Positions 36,101-49,200 of a stretch of 64,000 bases of DNA are shown here, piece after piece. The DNA lies in contig OU612073.1 in assembly GCA_914767715.1 (NCBI GenBank), positions 20,956,001 through 21,020,000 on the forward strand. The letters run 5' to 3'. Origin of the DNA: Membranipora membranacea. Lineage: Eukaryota > Bryozoa > Gymnolaemata > Cheilostomatida > Membraniporidae. The translations under genes and the position numbers were made by a program. The notes under the pieces are model-generated. The model searched no databases. It saw only the letters and a program-made list of their open reading frames with translations, and was not told the DNA's origin. Each line of letters starts with the position of its first letter. The first letter of the stretch is position 1.

Positions 36101-39100
36101 ATGCATTTTATGGTTCACGACACAATCAGTTTGTTTATTTTCAACTTGTTTTAATGCAATGCAATGTTATGAATATATATAATGTATACGTGTTTGTTTT
36201 GCCCTCATTATAATTGGATAATGTGTTCATATTTGTAGGATTGCTGACTGCGGGTCCTGTTGCTGCTGTCAGCTTCCATGATGCCAATGATGGTAAATAC
36301 CTTCAGACGACAGACATGCCAAAATTCCAGATACATTACACTGTGGCTGCCTCAAATCTAGAGCCACAAGCTGAAGATAGTGTCAGATTTAATAAAGTAT
36401 ATAACTTCACTAATGAATATGTGAGTTTGTGATCAATTACCAGATACATCAAATATCTTTCTTTTCTGTATAGTAGATTAATTATCAGCCAGCTGCACAC
36501 TCACAGAGTCCCAACCTAAAGCCACAGATATTCTGTTCAGTGGCTGTAGCGGTTTTTTCTAATTTCCGCTGACTTCGTCAGTGAAAACAAATGAGAGTTT
36601 ATGGTTTAAGTTACACTGTGAGCTAGCCAGTCTGTTCCCGAGTCAGTCGCTTTTTGATTTAGCGATTTTGAGAAAACATTGAGATCTCACTTTCACATCA
36701 CATTACATCACATTACCCACACAACAAATTTTGTCCGCGACGAACAAGAAATCGTTTATAAGAATTATCTTCCCGAATTGCTATAGAATTCCCTCCATTG
36801 ACTTTTAGGATAAATAGGATAAATAGAGCTGTACCAACAAAATATAACGCAAGCAAATGCTGACAATCAACACACTCTGTTAACATGTGATTTGGTTGAT
36901 TAAAACATAATCACATGTTAACAACGAGATTGTAGATATGCTATTGTACAATATCATATCCCTTTCACCCAACTTGCCAAGGAGTCTATGTTACCTCAAT
37001 GGCCATGAATTGGGACTACTCAAATCCAACAATATTTGCGTAGTGATTACCTTGCGCTCTAACATAGATGGAAGGAGGTTAAAAAAATACTGACAGGTAA
37101 GCAATCTGTAGCCAAAGTGCGGTCTTAGCTCAGAGTGAAATACGGCCTGGCTGGTGCAGGCCGTATTTCTAGGGGAGGCAGGGAGGCCTTGCCTCCCTTA
37201 GAAAGCTGAATGGAGTGGTCCAAAGATGATATAATTGATTATTTCATGTCTGAACCAGGTCTTATGGGATTTCCATTTGTTAATTAAATGCCTTAAAATT
37301 GCTTAGTAACAGCACCCACCCCTCCTATTGATGCTTCTGACTAGCCTCTGAATTTTGCCTCCCCATCTCATTGTTGATAGCAGTAATTGATAGGCAGAGA
37401 ATTCTTGCTCACATTTCCTGCCTCAGCTGAGGTCATGAACCTGATCTGTCAGTTTCACTTCCTATAGAGTAAACAAGAGGCACGTCTGTTGATCACAATT
37501 AAAGATTCTCAATCATCAAAGGCTAAAAAATGTTGGAATATCATTTGAAATGATTCAACTGCCAATTTGAGTTAGTATGTCAAGGGCTGATGTCATTATT
37601 TCACCTAATTCGAATGCATCCCTTAAAAAGGACAATCTGTTGGGGAAAACTATTTGCCAACCAGGTAATCACTCTGATATGTAGCCTCAATCTATAATCT
37701 TTGAGCTATACCGACTACATCACCTCAAATATCCAAGACCTGTAGCAATAGTAGCGATTGATTACCCAGCGTCAATTTTCCGTAAACAAGTTTTTGATAC
37801 AAATTCAATTTCGGAAATTACCGATTTAATTAGATGAGTATTTGTGAGCGCTTGAAAGTCATTTGAGATGAATAATGGGCTTGAGATGCGTCAAGATGTA
37901 TCCTAATTGCGCAAAAAAGCTTACTTTCTATACGAGTATTTATGAAAACTTGGAAATCATTAAGATGAATTATGAGCTTGAGATGCGTTAAAATTTATCC
38001 ATCTTACACAATAAAGCTTATCTTCCGACCAGTCTGCAGCGACTCATGACAGGTTTGGTGGATGTTTTGCTGAGAGAAAATGTGCTTGGCTGGTTTTCAA
38101 AGCATAATTTTAAATTTTATGGGACACTTTTTTGCTACTTTGTCCTACTTTATTAGCTTTATAATGTCTCACAACCTTGGCATGAGCTTTTGAGAACTTG
38201 GCACTCCTCGAAGACTGGTATATGGAGCCGGGTATACAAACAATAACTCTCGCAGGCCTGCAGTTCAAGGGGAGGCAAAAGAGGCACTAGCTTCCCTAAA
38301 AAGCTAATTACAATAGCCTAAAACACTATGATTGAATAATTCATGTCAACATCATCTCCTCTCGGATTTCAATATCAACCAAAATCACCTGCGAAACCTC
38401 ATCATCGTTAACAGTTGTGTGCCGATTAGCTACACCACCTCCTGCCCCTAATAAAGGATTTATTAACGGGATCGAACATAGGTGTGGGTATTCAGAACGT
38501 TTGAGAAAAGTGAAATGGAGTGGACATGTGTTTGAAGAGCATCTCATGGGTACAATATACAATCGGATATGATGTGGCCTCACCGGCGTTGGTTGTTGTT
38601 TGGAATGTTCTGATATGTTTAGGCCTTGCTTGTGATGGTGGTAGCTTAGAACTTTTTGATAAACATCTATAAAATTCTACATCAAAACCAATATATTGGC
38701 CATAAATTTATTCTGCTTGGAGATTGTAATATTAATTGGAATTCCTCATCAACCAAAAAAACACATTTAGAGCAGAGCTTTAACTCTGCAGGGCTATTAC
38801 AGCAAGTTAATGGGATTTCATACATTAGCCATTTAGGGAGAGAAAGCTTATTAGACCATAACTGTGTGAAAATTATATGTTGGTCTCAAAACATGATGGC
38901 TCTTCAAGAGAGTGGTTTTGGGTGCCACCAGCCAAGCCACCAGCATTGACCAAAATTCTGAGCTAAGACGGCACTTTGGCTACAGATTGCTTACTAGTTG
39001 TCAGTATTTTGTTATCCTCATCTCATCTATGTTGGAGCGCAAGGAAATCACCACCCAAATATTGTTGGATTTGATCCCCCTTCAGTCAACTGCTGCTGGG

Positions 39101-41994
39101 TTATGTTGGGTAATTATGTTGGCTGTGTCGAACCTGAGTAGTCCCAATTCATGGTTATTGTCACTTTTTCAAGTCGGGTGAAAGGGATATGATATTGTAC
39201 AATAGCATATCTACAATCTCGTTGTTAACATGTGATTATGTTTTAATCAACCAAATCACATGTTAACAGAGTGTGTTGATTGTCAGCATTTGCTTCAGTT
39301 ATTTTTTGTTGGTACAGCTCTATTTATCCTCAAAGTCAATGTAGGGAATTCTATAGCATTTTGGGACGATAATTCTTACAAGCAATTCCTTGTTCGTCGC
39401 GGACAAAATTTGTTGTGTCATATAAATGTGTGAGATGTATAACCACCTAACAAACTATACGCTTTTAAAGTCAAAGTTTTACCCAGAAGTAGAACAAGTT
39501 TGTTCCCTCTGTGGTGGCGGAGGTATATTGCAAAAGTCGGACTTCTGTAACGGCTCCTGGATACCAGACCTAGGCAATATCCCTCCGTCATAGGCATCTA
39601 AAGTTACAATTGTAGGGGGGGGGGGGGAGGGGTGGCTGATACTGGACATTGGCAATTTATGCATGCTTGTAACTCCAGAAGCCTATGACCAGGACGCATA
39701 AATGAGCCGCGGCAAGGATGTGCTTTAGTCATTACATAATGTTTATGCCGCAATAAACCCACCAACCAGGTTTGAGTTTAAATGACTTTTACTGCAACGA
39801 CTTTCTAACTAGATGGCGGTTGGTCAAGGATTAGCGGATTTCAACAACACTGTGCTGACAGGCGGCTGTGTTGGCCTTTGTCAATTTAGATTTTAAAACA
39901 ACCATCTTTGATCTCATCTAATATTTCATTTGGTCAACAGCCTCAAATTTATGTAAGATATATTACATCAATGAACTAACCCCCATTGATTACATGTCAA
40001 TGTAGTATTGCAAACAAAACATCGGCTGTATGTACCGATAAGTATTAAGAAAATTATTATCTTGCTGAGATTATTCAGTACAATACTACATCGAGACGTG
40101 GATGAAGAAAAAAGCAAAGTTCAGCTGTGACAAAACTGAACGATTAATTTGATATGATTTCTAGGGGAGAATTTTACATTTTTTTAGAATTATTATCTAT
40201 TTTTGGTATCTGTGCAAGTTTTTAACAAACAAATCCGGAGGAAAGAAAAACGAGGGCTACAAACAAAACGTCTAAATATCTTTTATGACTAAACAGATGC
40301 TAAAGGACATCAAGTAAGATGTTACAGCCCTGCCATATCATTGCACTCCCACTCCTACAAAACCAAAAAAACCAAAACCCGTGTGAACAGGGCTACCTCC
40401 TTCCATCTACGTTAGAGCGCAAGGTAATCACTACGCAAATATTGTTGGATTTGAGTAGTCCCAATGCATGGCCATTGAGGTAACATAGACTCCTTGGCAA
40501 GTTGGGTGAAAGGGATATGATATTGTACGTTAGCATAGTACAATAGCATAGTACAATAGCACAATGACAGTGTTGATTGTCAGCATTTGCTTGCGTTATA
40601 TTTTGTTGGTACAGCTCTATTTATCCTAAAAGTCAATGGAGGGAATTCTATAGCAATTCGGGAAGATAATTCTTACAAGCGATTTCTTGTTCGTCGCGGA
40701 CAGAATTTGTAGTGCCATTATCGTCAGGCTTACCATATATTTCATGTGCATGTACTCTATTCCTTACAGTCAGATAGTTATATCAAAAACAACCACCACA
40801 GAACCGGATGTAATCTAGCTGCGGTTATCTTACACCCGTACAGTAGAGGGAGTATAACTTTGGCCAGTGCTGACCCATTTGATAGACCGATTATTGATCC
40901 TAATATACTATCTGATCCGAGAGATCGAGAAGTGGCTAAAACAAGTAAGTGCAGTGTATGAGCACTTCACCTCAGACTGGTCTATTGTTGAATGATTATT
41001 ATGGTATGTTGATCACAAAATAGTATGTATGATTGAGGGCTTTAATCCTCTAGGTGCTGCACTCCTTTCAGTGGTGACAAATGAAAAATGTTGCATCATA
41101 GCTGATTCAACACTGTGAGCAAGTATGAGTTCAACCAAGATTCTCCCATCTTGTCATAATATCACTTGGGATAATTGATCACATCTAAATATTTTTTTTA
41201 CAGGTTTAAGATATGTGAGAGATCTATCACAGACTTCTACTATGCAGTCACTTGGAGCTCACTTTCTAGATTCTCGATATCCAAACAAGTCAAAATTAGC
41301 CTCAGAACCAATGAGTGATGAGTATTTGGATGAAGTTATCGACTATAAGGGAGTGGTGGTCTGGCATCCTGCCAGCTCCTGTAAGATGGGTTCGATAGAG
41401 GACAAAACAGCAGTTGTAGATTCTAACTTGAGGTGAGTCGTCTGACTGTTATCTGGGGAGCTATCGCAAAAAATTCAATCTTGAATACCTGTAACAATTC
41501 ATGCTAGGGGTTAAATTTCCAACTATTTCCTCGCGACAAGAATTTTACCTTAATAACGATCAAGACAATTTTCAACCAGGTGCCAATTCTACACTCATAT
41601 TGCAAACTGCAGAGCAGGTTGTGTTGTTCAACGGTGACAGGATTTGGCTCTAAGATGTTAATTAGGTGCCCTACAGTCTCATACATGTTATCATAGGCAA
41701 TATTTTAGAATGATGAGATCGTAACACCCCTACCCCATCTCCAGTCAGAGTTATCATAGAGATGACAGAGATGATCCTACTTGTTCCGCGTCATTACTTG
41801 AAAGCATAGGTACTACTTAAGATAAGCCTAGTCACTAAGTAAAGTTTATCTCTTGTAGAGTTATAGGACTAGAGGGATTACGAGTGGCCGATAACTCTAT
41901 AATGCCTCATCTTACATCAGGTAATACAAACGCCCCGGCTATGATGATCGGAGAGAAGGCTGCTGATATGATTCTACAAACTTACACCTCATAG
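33193..41994 (+). CDS. GMC-family FAD oxidoreductase, choline/glucose dehydrogenase type (11 exons)
   Basis: Exons: 33193-33376, 33699-33913, 34181-34358, 34650-34784, 34963-35084, 35436-35606, 35929-36094, 36239-36420, 40770-40944, 41204-41432, 41859-41994 (stop). The total of 1893 nt gives 630 residues. The start is the first ATG after an in-frame TAG. The FAD-binding Rossmann motif DFIIVGAGSAG spans the exon 1-2 junction. GMC signature 1 ([12 protein letters not shown]) is in exon 3 and signature 2 ([16 protein letters not shown]) in exon 6. The active-site His564 ([10 protein letters not shown]) and Asn608 ([17 protein letters not shown]) are both present. The family oxidises alcohols such as choline or sugars with FAD. 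Unlike mitochondrial choline dehydrogenase, the N-terminus has a hydrophobic stretch (residues 24-38) followed by Lys/Arg, suggesting a membrane anchor. The substrate cannot be told. Intron 8 is 4.3 kb and repeat-filled. Confidence 0.93.
36719..37080 (-). repeat. Interspersed repeat family R1, copy 1 (reverse)
   Basis: About 360 bp starting ACACAACAAATTTTGTCCGC and ending near ATAGATGGAAGGAGG. It is the inverse of copies at 39016-39418 and 40394-40714, all in intron 8 of the GMC gene. It contains an internal hairpin (36879-36922) whose stem is GTTAACATGTGATT with its complement. Confidence 0.85.
37836..38031 (+). repeat. Diverged 98-bp tandem duplication
   Basis: Two head-to-tail units start GAGTATTT at 37836 and 37934 and share CTTGAGATGCGT and AAGCTTA blocks, but differ at many positions. 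Old duplication in GMC intron 8. Confidence 0.65.
38656..38872 (+). mobile_element. LINE fragment: apurinic-like endonuclease domain remains
   Basis: The open stretch contains [12 protein letters not shown], then GLLQQVNG and SLLDHNCV, which follow the order GDxN … GLxQ … (S)LLDH of the endonuclease domain of CR1/L1/Jockey-type non-LTR retrotransposons. The frame breaks afterwards and no reverse transcriptase follows, so this is a dead fragment between two inverted R1 repeats in GMC intron 8. Confidence 0.65.
39016..39418 (+). repeat. Interspersed repeat family R1, copy 2
   Basis: Same family as copies 1 and 3, in forward orientation, with an extra block of about 60 bp near its 5' end and the internal GTTAACATGTGATT hairpin retained. 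Its outer end mirrors that of copy 1, so copies 1 and 2 form long inverted repeats around 36719-39418. Confidence 0.85.
40394..40714 (+). repeat. Interspersed repeat family R1, copy 3
   Basis: Third copy, closest to copy 1 in reverse complement but lacking the internal GTTAAC hairpin, where a short AGCATAGTACAAT repeat is found instead. It ends about 55 bp before GMC exon 9. Confidence 0.85.
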
Positions 41995-43023
41995 CTATCA
42001 AGTGAAATGTTCTGGAATCACATTTTGAGTGTGACTCAATGATATAGCTGATATGAGGATGGATACAAATGATCAGGAAGTTTCGGCCCCCTGATCATAT
42101 GCAGATCTATAAAAAAGTGTTTTTATAAATATATGAATGTATGTGGTTAGAGGTGTTTTAAATTCCCACATGTCATGGTTATAGGCTTTCAATTAACATT
42201 TTATTAAACAACTTTTCAATCAGTTCCTCTCTACTGCCAAACGTGCAATGAACAATATAGTTATTACAGATTCTGAATATTTTTAAAGAAATAAAGAAGT
42301 GTTATTTTACTAGATCTAATTTTAATTGGAATTTCATTCAGCTACCTCTGATCATGAAAGTACGAGATATGGTCAGTATACCCTTCCTTAGACCATGCTT
42401 TGAAGAAAGGAGTACCGTTGTTTCACCTTTGTGAAGGATCACCGCTTATGTCCATGTCGACAGCTAGAATTCATAGCCTTGTTTTTCTCACATAATTATT
42501 ATTTGAAGAAGATAAGATGAGAACTTCAAACAGCAACACACAGTTTTAATGGTCAATTGATTGACAGAAAAATAGGGCCAACAGGATTAAAATGCATAAT
42601 ATAAAAATCTCATATGATATATATATATAGATGCCCAAAGCACCAACACTATCGAGCGGCAGCAATAACTTACGGTGCAAACATTCATGTGAATTAACTT
42701 CATCTGTGATAGGACAAAATTTAAATGTTAGTGACTAATTGTAAAAGAAACTAGGTTGGTTAATGATATAGCATAGGAATGATCTAGTGTTGCATATTCA
42801 TATTTTCAAAATTTAAGATAGATCTTCCTTGAATTCATTGTGTGACCTATAAAAAGGAGGCTGCATTGTGGGCTAAATATTCTACAACGCAACAAGAAAA
42901 TGGCGATACATTTCATAAAAATATGCCTACTTAGACTCTGTACCAACAAGTGTATTTTGTATACCAGATCTCTCAGAGTAGAGTTAATTCAGCCTAATCC
43001 ACAAATAATCTCTGAAGGTAAAT
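41995..43023. other. Spacer between the convergent GMC and HOOK genes
   Basis: About 1 kb that must hold the 3' UTRs of both genes. Apart from the GMC polyadenylation signal at 42290 I see nothing definite. Confidence 0.5.
42290..42295 (+). terminator. Candidate polyadenylation signal of the GMC gene
   Basis: AATAAA lies about 300 nt after the GMC stop codon and is followed by a T-rich segment. It is the first canonical hexamer downstream. Confidence 0.5.
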
Positions 43024-43182
43024 TTATCTATTGGTAGGGGTGAGAGGTGCACCCGCCCGCTTTGAGTGAACTTGTCGTTGACGGGCTAAGAATGACTGAC
43101 CATTACTGTATTGACTGAGACGTTCTTCTACTGCTTGTCTGTGCTTACTCATCCCCATATTATACCTGCAGATATAATTATA

Positions 43183-43217
<35 letters not shown>

Positions 43218-46200
43218 CATTACAATTCAAAATCAAAATATAAACTCGAAAGCGCAAGTTGTGCGCTTAATATCAAGGGGGAAAAAACTCCGAATTCATA
43301 TCAACATATGAGCCCTGTTGAGTTAGTTTATCATTAGAGCGTCAGTGGCATACACTACAATACTGATGTACATCACCTCAAATCCAACACCCTAAACTTA
43401 GTACATACAAGTGTTGATGGTAAATTCAGAATATTAATATCAAGTTCCTCAGTAAAAGAATATTATGTGTATATTTTTAAAATCAAAACTAGCCATATTT
43501 GATTTCTATGAGTGGCAGGTTGTCAAATACATTACTTGTGTACTTTTATGTTGTAAAGTTTGTTATGGTTTGCAGAGTGATAACTTTACTGAGAGAATGA
43601 GCCCACAGGTGGGTGTCTAAGATAATTATACTAACCATGCTGACACCATAAGCTTCTCCTCTGTCTCTCGGATATTTTTCTGTCTCTCTGATTCCTTTTG
43701 AATCTGAGCTACCAACTTCTCCTTTTCTAATAGCTGACCCTGTAAATCAAATCAAGATATTATTTGTTGAACATACCAAATATTTCTGGGGTGAATAAAT
43801 TTGGTGTTGAAGAGAAAGAAACTGATGAAGAAATCAACAGAACAGAGAGAAGAACGACTGGAAGCTAGGAAGGAAGTTACATACAACGGAACGCTGAGAA
43901 TAGGCTTCTCTTGGTTTGGTTGTGATTAAGATCCCCATCTCCCTTCTCCACATCATACTCATCACCGCTGAGACTGACACTACCCTCCTGGTAGGGAGAT
44001 CCACTGGCTGGTCTGGGTGGAGTTAGTAAGTGTCTGTGTATGCCTACAGGCCCGTATAGAGGGATCGACGGTATCTTAGGGGGTTCTAGGGGCGTGTAGT
44101 GAGGGGCAGGTGTTGCAGTATTGGTTATATTCAATGCTTTGTTAAATAAGGAAGATAATGAAGTTGGATGATTGAGATTGTGGTGGCTTGGTGAGTTGTC
44201 TGGTTTGGTAGGAGAGTTTATAGGTGAAGGTTTGTTAGCGAAGGCAGCCTGGCCAACAAAAACGAGATGTATTAGTTTTCAAGTGAGCTTCAGTTAATAT
44301 ATCAGTCACCTGCCAATACTCAAGCACATAGCAAAGTGACAGCACGCACAATGTCAGAGCTAAACGAGATTTAAGGATTTGCTCAATATTCAGTAGATAA
44401 GCGGGCCCCGTGGTGAATGAAAGACTATTTAGTGAATTGGACGGAGAACAAGATAGAGGGATCAGGTACCGCATTGTTTAGAAAATATGTCAAGGTCACT
44501 TTTTAGCGAGTGAAATTGAACTTTTTATTCTCAGCTAACTATTGATAAGTAAATCTTGTACTTACTCGGAGCATCTCTAGCTGAGGAGACACATTAGGAT
44601 CGGCGTTCTGACTCGTCTCCATCTTGTTAATAACAGCTTTAGCCTTCTCCAGATACTTCTTATATTTCTCCTCGATTTCCTTCATCTCGTTTTCTCTAAG
44701 CTGTAACTTCTCATCCTTCTCTTTGATGATTTTAGTGAACTCCTGTATCCGAGTATCTGCTGTCTCGATATGCTGCTTCTTCTTACCGAGATCCGACTCC
44801 AGAGTTTTAGATTTATGCGTCAGCTCAGTCAGCTTCTTACGAAGCTCTTTAGATGCATCACCTTGTCCTAAAGATTATCAGATTTGCGAATTAAGTCATA
44901 TCCCAGATAACATTACTGCACTATTAAAGAAAAAGCATGATATTTTTCCCAATATCCTTGAATAAACTTCTGCTGACAACGGAAAAATAGTTTCCCACTA
45001 TTAGCATTTGGCGTCATTTTGGTCCAACAAGCTTTAAATATCAGTAATTTTAATCGAGTAAGATACATACCTGCAGCTATATTTTGGCTTGCCTCCTGGA
45101 GATCTTCGACTTGAGCTTCTAATTCCATCACCCTTTGGTTACTGATTCTGCAAAATTAAAGCAATCAATCATTGATCATGGTACAGCCTCCTTATATATT
45201 GTGATAATAACTTCTCACATTTGTCTTGCTGGTTGCCTCTTACCAAGTTCAACTTGTTCTGTTGCCATTTTTTAATATATAATTCATTCCTTCATAGTCC
45301 ATTGATCAGTGCTATCTCAAACAAGTAATACACATTGACAGGCAACATTCCAAGTATCACGCCATGACCATCTACTATGCATTGCAGTTGACTTCGCCTT
45401 GTCAAAACAAATTTTTGTTTTAGCATGTCATGCTATATAAAATGATCGCCGATTCTTCTTTCCTCTGTTCACGTACCTGGCATCGCTCTCGAGCTCATTG
45501 ACTCGACTCTGAGCATCCTCGAGCAAACTCTCTGTTGCTGTGTTGTTCTCAGTGTCTTTAAGCTTCTTGTTGAGCATTCTGTTCTCAGTCTGTAGGCGTA
45601 TATACTTCTCTTTCAGAGCAGGAGGCAGAGACAACAACTCCAAATCATCCTCGCCTAATACAAAACAAGAATTTAGTTGGATGAAAAACAACAACAAAGT
45701 TGGATAGACAATTTTTAATTGATAGTCAATCAAATATAATTGCTTTAGCTTTGTCAGCAGCAGCAACTTTGTACAAAACACAATTTCATTATTTCAGGAT
45801 TGAATTTAATTCAGCAAAAGCGGGGAATGTGCAGTGGTTGGTGCAGTAGGCTAAGTTACAGGTAGATTGGCGTGATGGCTACACATCGCCTGTTTCTAAC
45901 CTGTGCTGTAATAATTCTACCTCCCGCTGACTCATTGAATAAAATCAAATTCAATTCAGAGTTGAATTAATTGAAAGCTGACTTATTTTACTAATGGAAT
46001 GAAATCAAACATAATGGGCACTTGCTTGGATAAGCAACTCAACCCTATGGAAATGATGTTTACTTTTAAAATGGACCCATTAGCCAAAACAAAAACAAGC
46101 CGTAACCTTCAGCAACACGAGTCACTTGATTCACAAGCCTAGAATGGTTCTTATACAAATATTTCACTGGTCCACCATGCTTTCTACCGCTCTCTTTACT

Positions 46201-49200
46201 TTCTGCTATCCGTCGTCAGGGTTCTTTTAATTAGCACGAATCAACAGCCTCTTGTTTGTATTTTTCTGTTGATTGCAGGGTAGGTGAATCAGGATTTCAG
46301 TGATAATAAAGTATTCGGAGAATCTATGATCATCACAAACTGTATCCAGTAGTTGACTCAAACTATCCCACCCCAGTAGCTAAGCTGAAACATCATGAAT
46401 TTCCCTCCCTTACATCTGAGATTTCTAATCAGTTACGACTGGATGACATTTGATTGCAGTTGAGCTTCAATTAAATGTACTCAATAGTATCCCTTGTTGG
46501 ATTATTTGTAAGCACTTGAGGAAACAATTTCTATAAATCTGATAACAACAAAGTAATTCTATACAAATACTAAACAGTTACAGCCACTGTGTTATACTAG
46601 TATACATAAAGGTAGAGAGGCAAGCTATAAGTTCACAACCAAGCCATGCTTCCCAGCAACATGCTTGTCTACATTATGGCTGGACTTACTACAGCAACCA
46701 GGACAAATCCCATTACTCAGCATTACACATATTTTGTTGTGTAATATAAAATTAAGTTGTAAGAGATATGCCTAGATAAAACCATAAATATGTGGCTATA
46801 TCCTAGCTATTAACTGGATAACTGTAATGAATAGACAGATTATCTATGTGCAGTCATAAACCCTGTACTACCCTGGTAAAAAAATCCAACAGTACCAAAT
46901 GTTCAAATCAGCGCCTCAGATTTTTTCCATCTGAATGTGCACCAGGGAACATGGTTACAAGGAACATCCGTGCCGGTTTAATAATTAATTAGTTTTCCTC
47001 AAAAAAACCAATTCATGCAGACAGTAGGTTGTATAACCAATGGCCTCTCTCGCTCTCTCTCTCATTCATTTAATAAATACAATACTGATTGCACAGGTAG
47101 TACTCAGCAGTTCATCACAGAGGAGAGATTACATTGACCATTAAACCATAGATTAAAGAGCAATGCCAGTCTAGAGAACAGTAAAAGGGTAATGTAGTAA
47201 ACATGCAAAGCAAATTAGCAAAAGGTGATATGGGGGAGCATGTGGACTGAGAAGGTCATTAATCCGGTTTTGGGGGCGTCAACGTGACACCCTGATTCCA
47301 AGCGGACTGGGTGCTCGGGATAAACTTACTATTGGCAGATGCGAGGGAGCCAACCTCATTGAGCTCACTATATATAGAGCCTGAGGCTAGAGGACTAGAT
47401 ACTACAAAACACACACACAGTAAACAGGACTAGTCAACACACACAGAAACATAATCGCTGGATATATGTGGCAACACAAGCAAGTTAGGGATGGCAGGTG
47501 CTTAGAAACTCACACACAAGTGAACACACCAATCCCTTAATAAAATATGCTTTGAAACAGAAAACTGCAGTTTGGAGGCCGAAGTGAACATTATTACCAC
47601 ACAAAATAAGGAGAGGGTCACATGGAAAGTGACTGTGAATGGCAACACCGGTGCATGGTGTGGTGACTGTGTGTAGATATCACAACTGTTGTGGGTTTAA
47701 AACTCATAAAACAATGCCTACCCGCCCCCGATTCTCGTCTTCCTTTAAGGTTTAGAAATGAATAATAACTTCAAGATCAACGCTCAAAAGATAAACGTGC
47801 GCTAAACTTTGAGAAAATTGAACGTATAAACTGAACGGAATCTGAAATGATTACCTTTGACATTTGGACTAGGAGACACTTTGACAGGGCTAGCCACTAA
47901 TGTAACAGAAATTAGCAGAGCTTAGGCTCAGAAAAAGAAATGGCATGAGAATGGAAATCAAAGCAGTATACGGCCGTAACATGTCAGCCATTGTGAGAAA
48001 TGTGAAACATGAGCTGATTCTGAGCTTGACACTGAAGCACATTGAGTAAACACCAAACATTGTAGTGTGCTGCTTGCATGTTGGCAACAGTTACATACGG
48101 GCGCCCAATTAGGCCAATTTTTCTGGCATTTGACAGGAAAGGAAGAGGTGATGCCACCAGGGCTGTATACTACTGGATAGATAGTAGGGAGGGCACACAG
48201 CTGAACTATTAAAGCAGCGAGCAGGTGAGGCCTACCTGGATTACTGTCGGTGGATAGACCCTGTAACTTAGCAAACTCTAACTCCTCATGGCTCTCCTTC
48301 AGTGTCTGTAATTCTTGAGCTAACCTAAAGAACAATAATGGAATAATGTGAAATATACTGCAATAGTGAGCAGTAATAACGCACTGTAAGATTGATTTAA
48401 ATCTGCCATTGCCAGGCTTGCGGCATAAAATGCAGAGTTCAATTGTACAAAGGCTCTTTCATCAGAAACTGCCGAAATCTTTACATATTCGATCATTTTT
48501 GGAGTGAGTGGGAGCTGCTAGAGGTTTATTCTCAAATCACTCTCTCACCTCTCTGGTCGTTATGATTATTTTAAGAGAATAAGCATCAAGATATCAGGTA
48601 AAACATCATATCAATAGTATCTATCTACATAAATTGGGGTTTGTTTGGCAATAAAATAGCACTACAGGACATTTCCCTGTACTTTAAATGAATAATGGCT
48701 AAAACTATTTCCATCCAATTGATATTTCTGGCAGTACAACAGTTGTAATATAATATCTTATTTCCGAATCAACAATGACACAGAGGTGCTCCAACTTTCT
48801 ACTGAATATCGCCAATCAGTAGATCTATGATTGAATGAGGGCAATAACAAATTGAATGAAAATTATTACACAACTTCAAGGATCAACTAGAGGAGTTTGA
48901 CATTGTTATGAAATCTCACTACTAGCATCAGGGCAGCATTGTAGCTAACAGCGTTGAGAGAAATATACAGATACTTTGAAAATAACATCCCCAATACTGT
49001 GGGTTCATTTGATGCCAGCATGCATGCATGATATTTAATCAGCAACAGTGCCATGTTTCATAAATTTCTTCATTAGATTTAAATGGCATTAAATTATCAT
49101 GGTTCATTTATTTATATCTGAGCTAGCACTACTACCAATCTACAGCAGAAATATTTGTTGCCTACTAGATGAGATTAACCCAAGGGATAATCTTCAAAAT

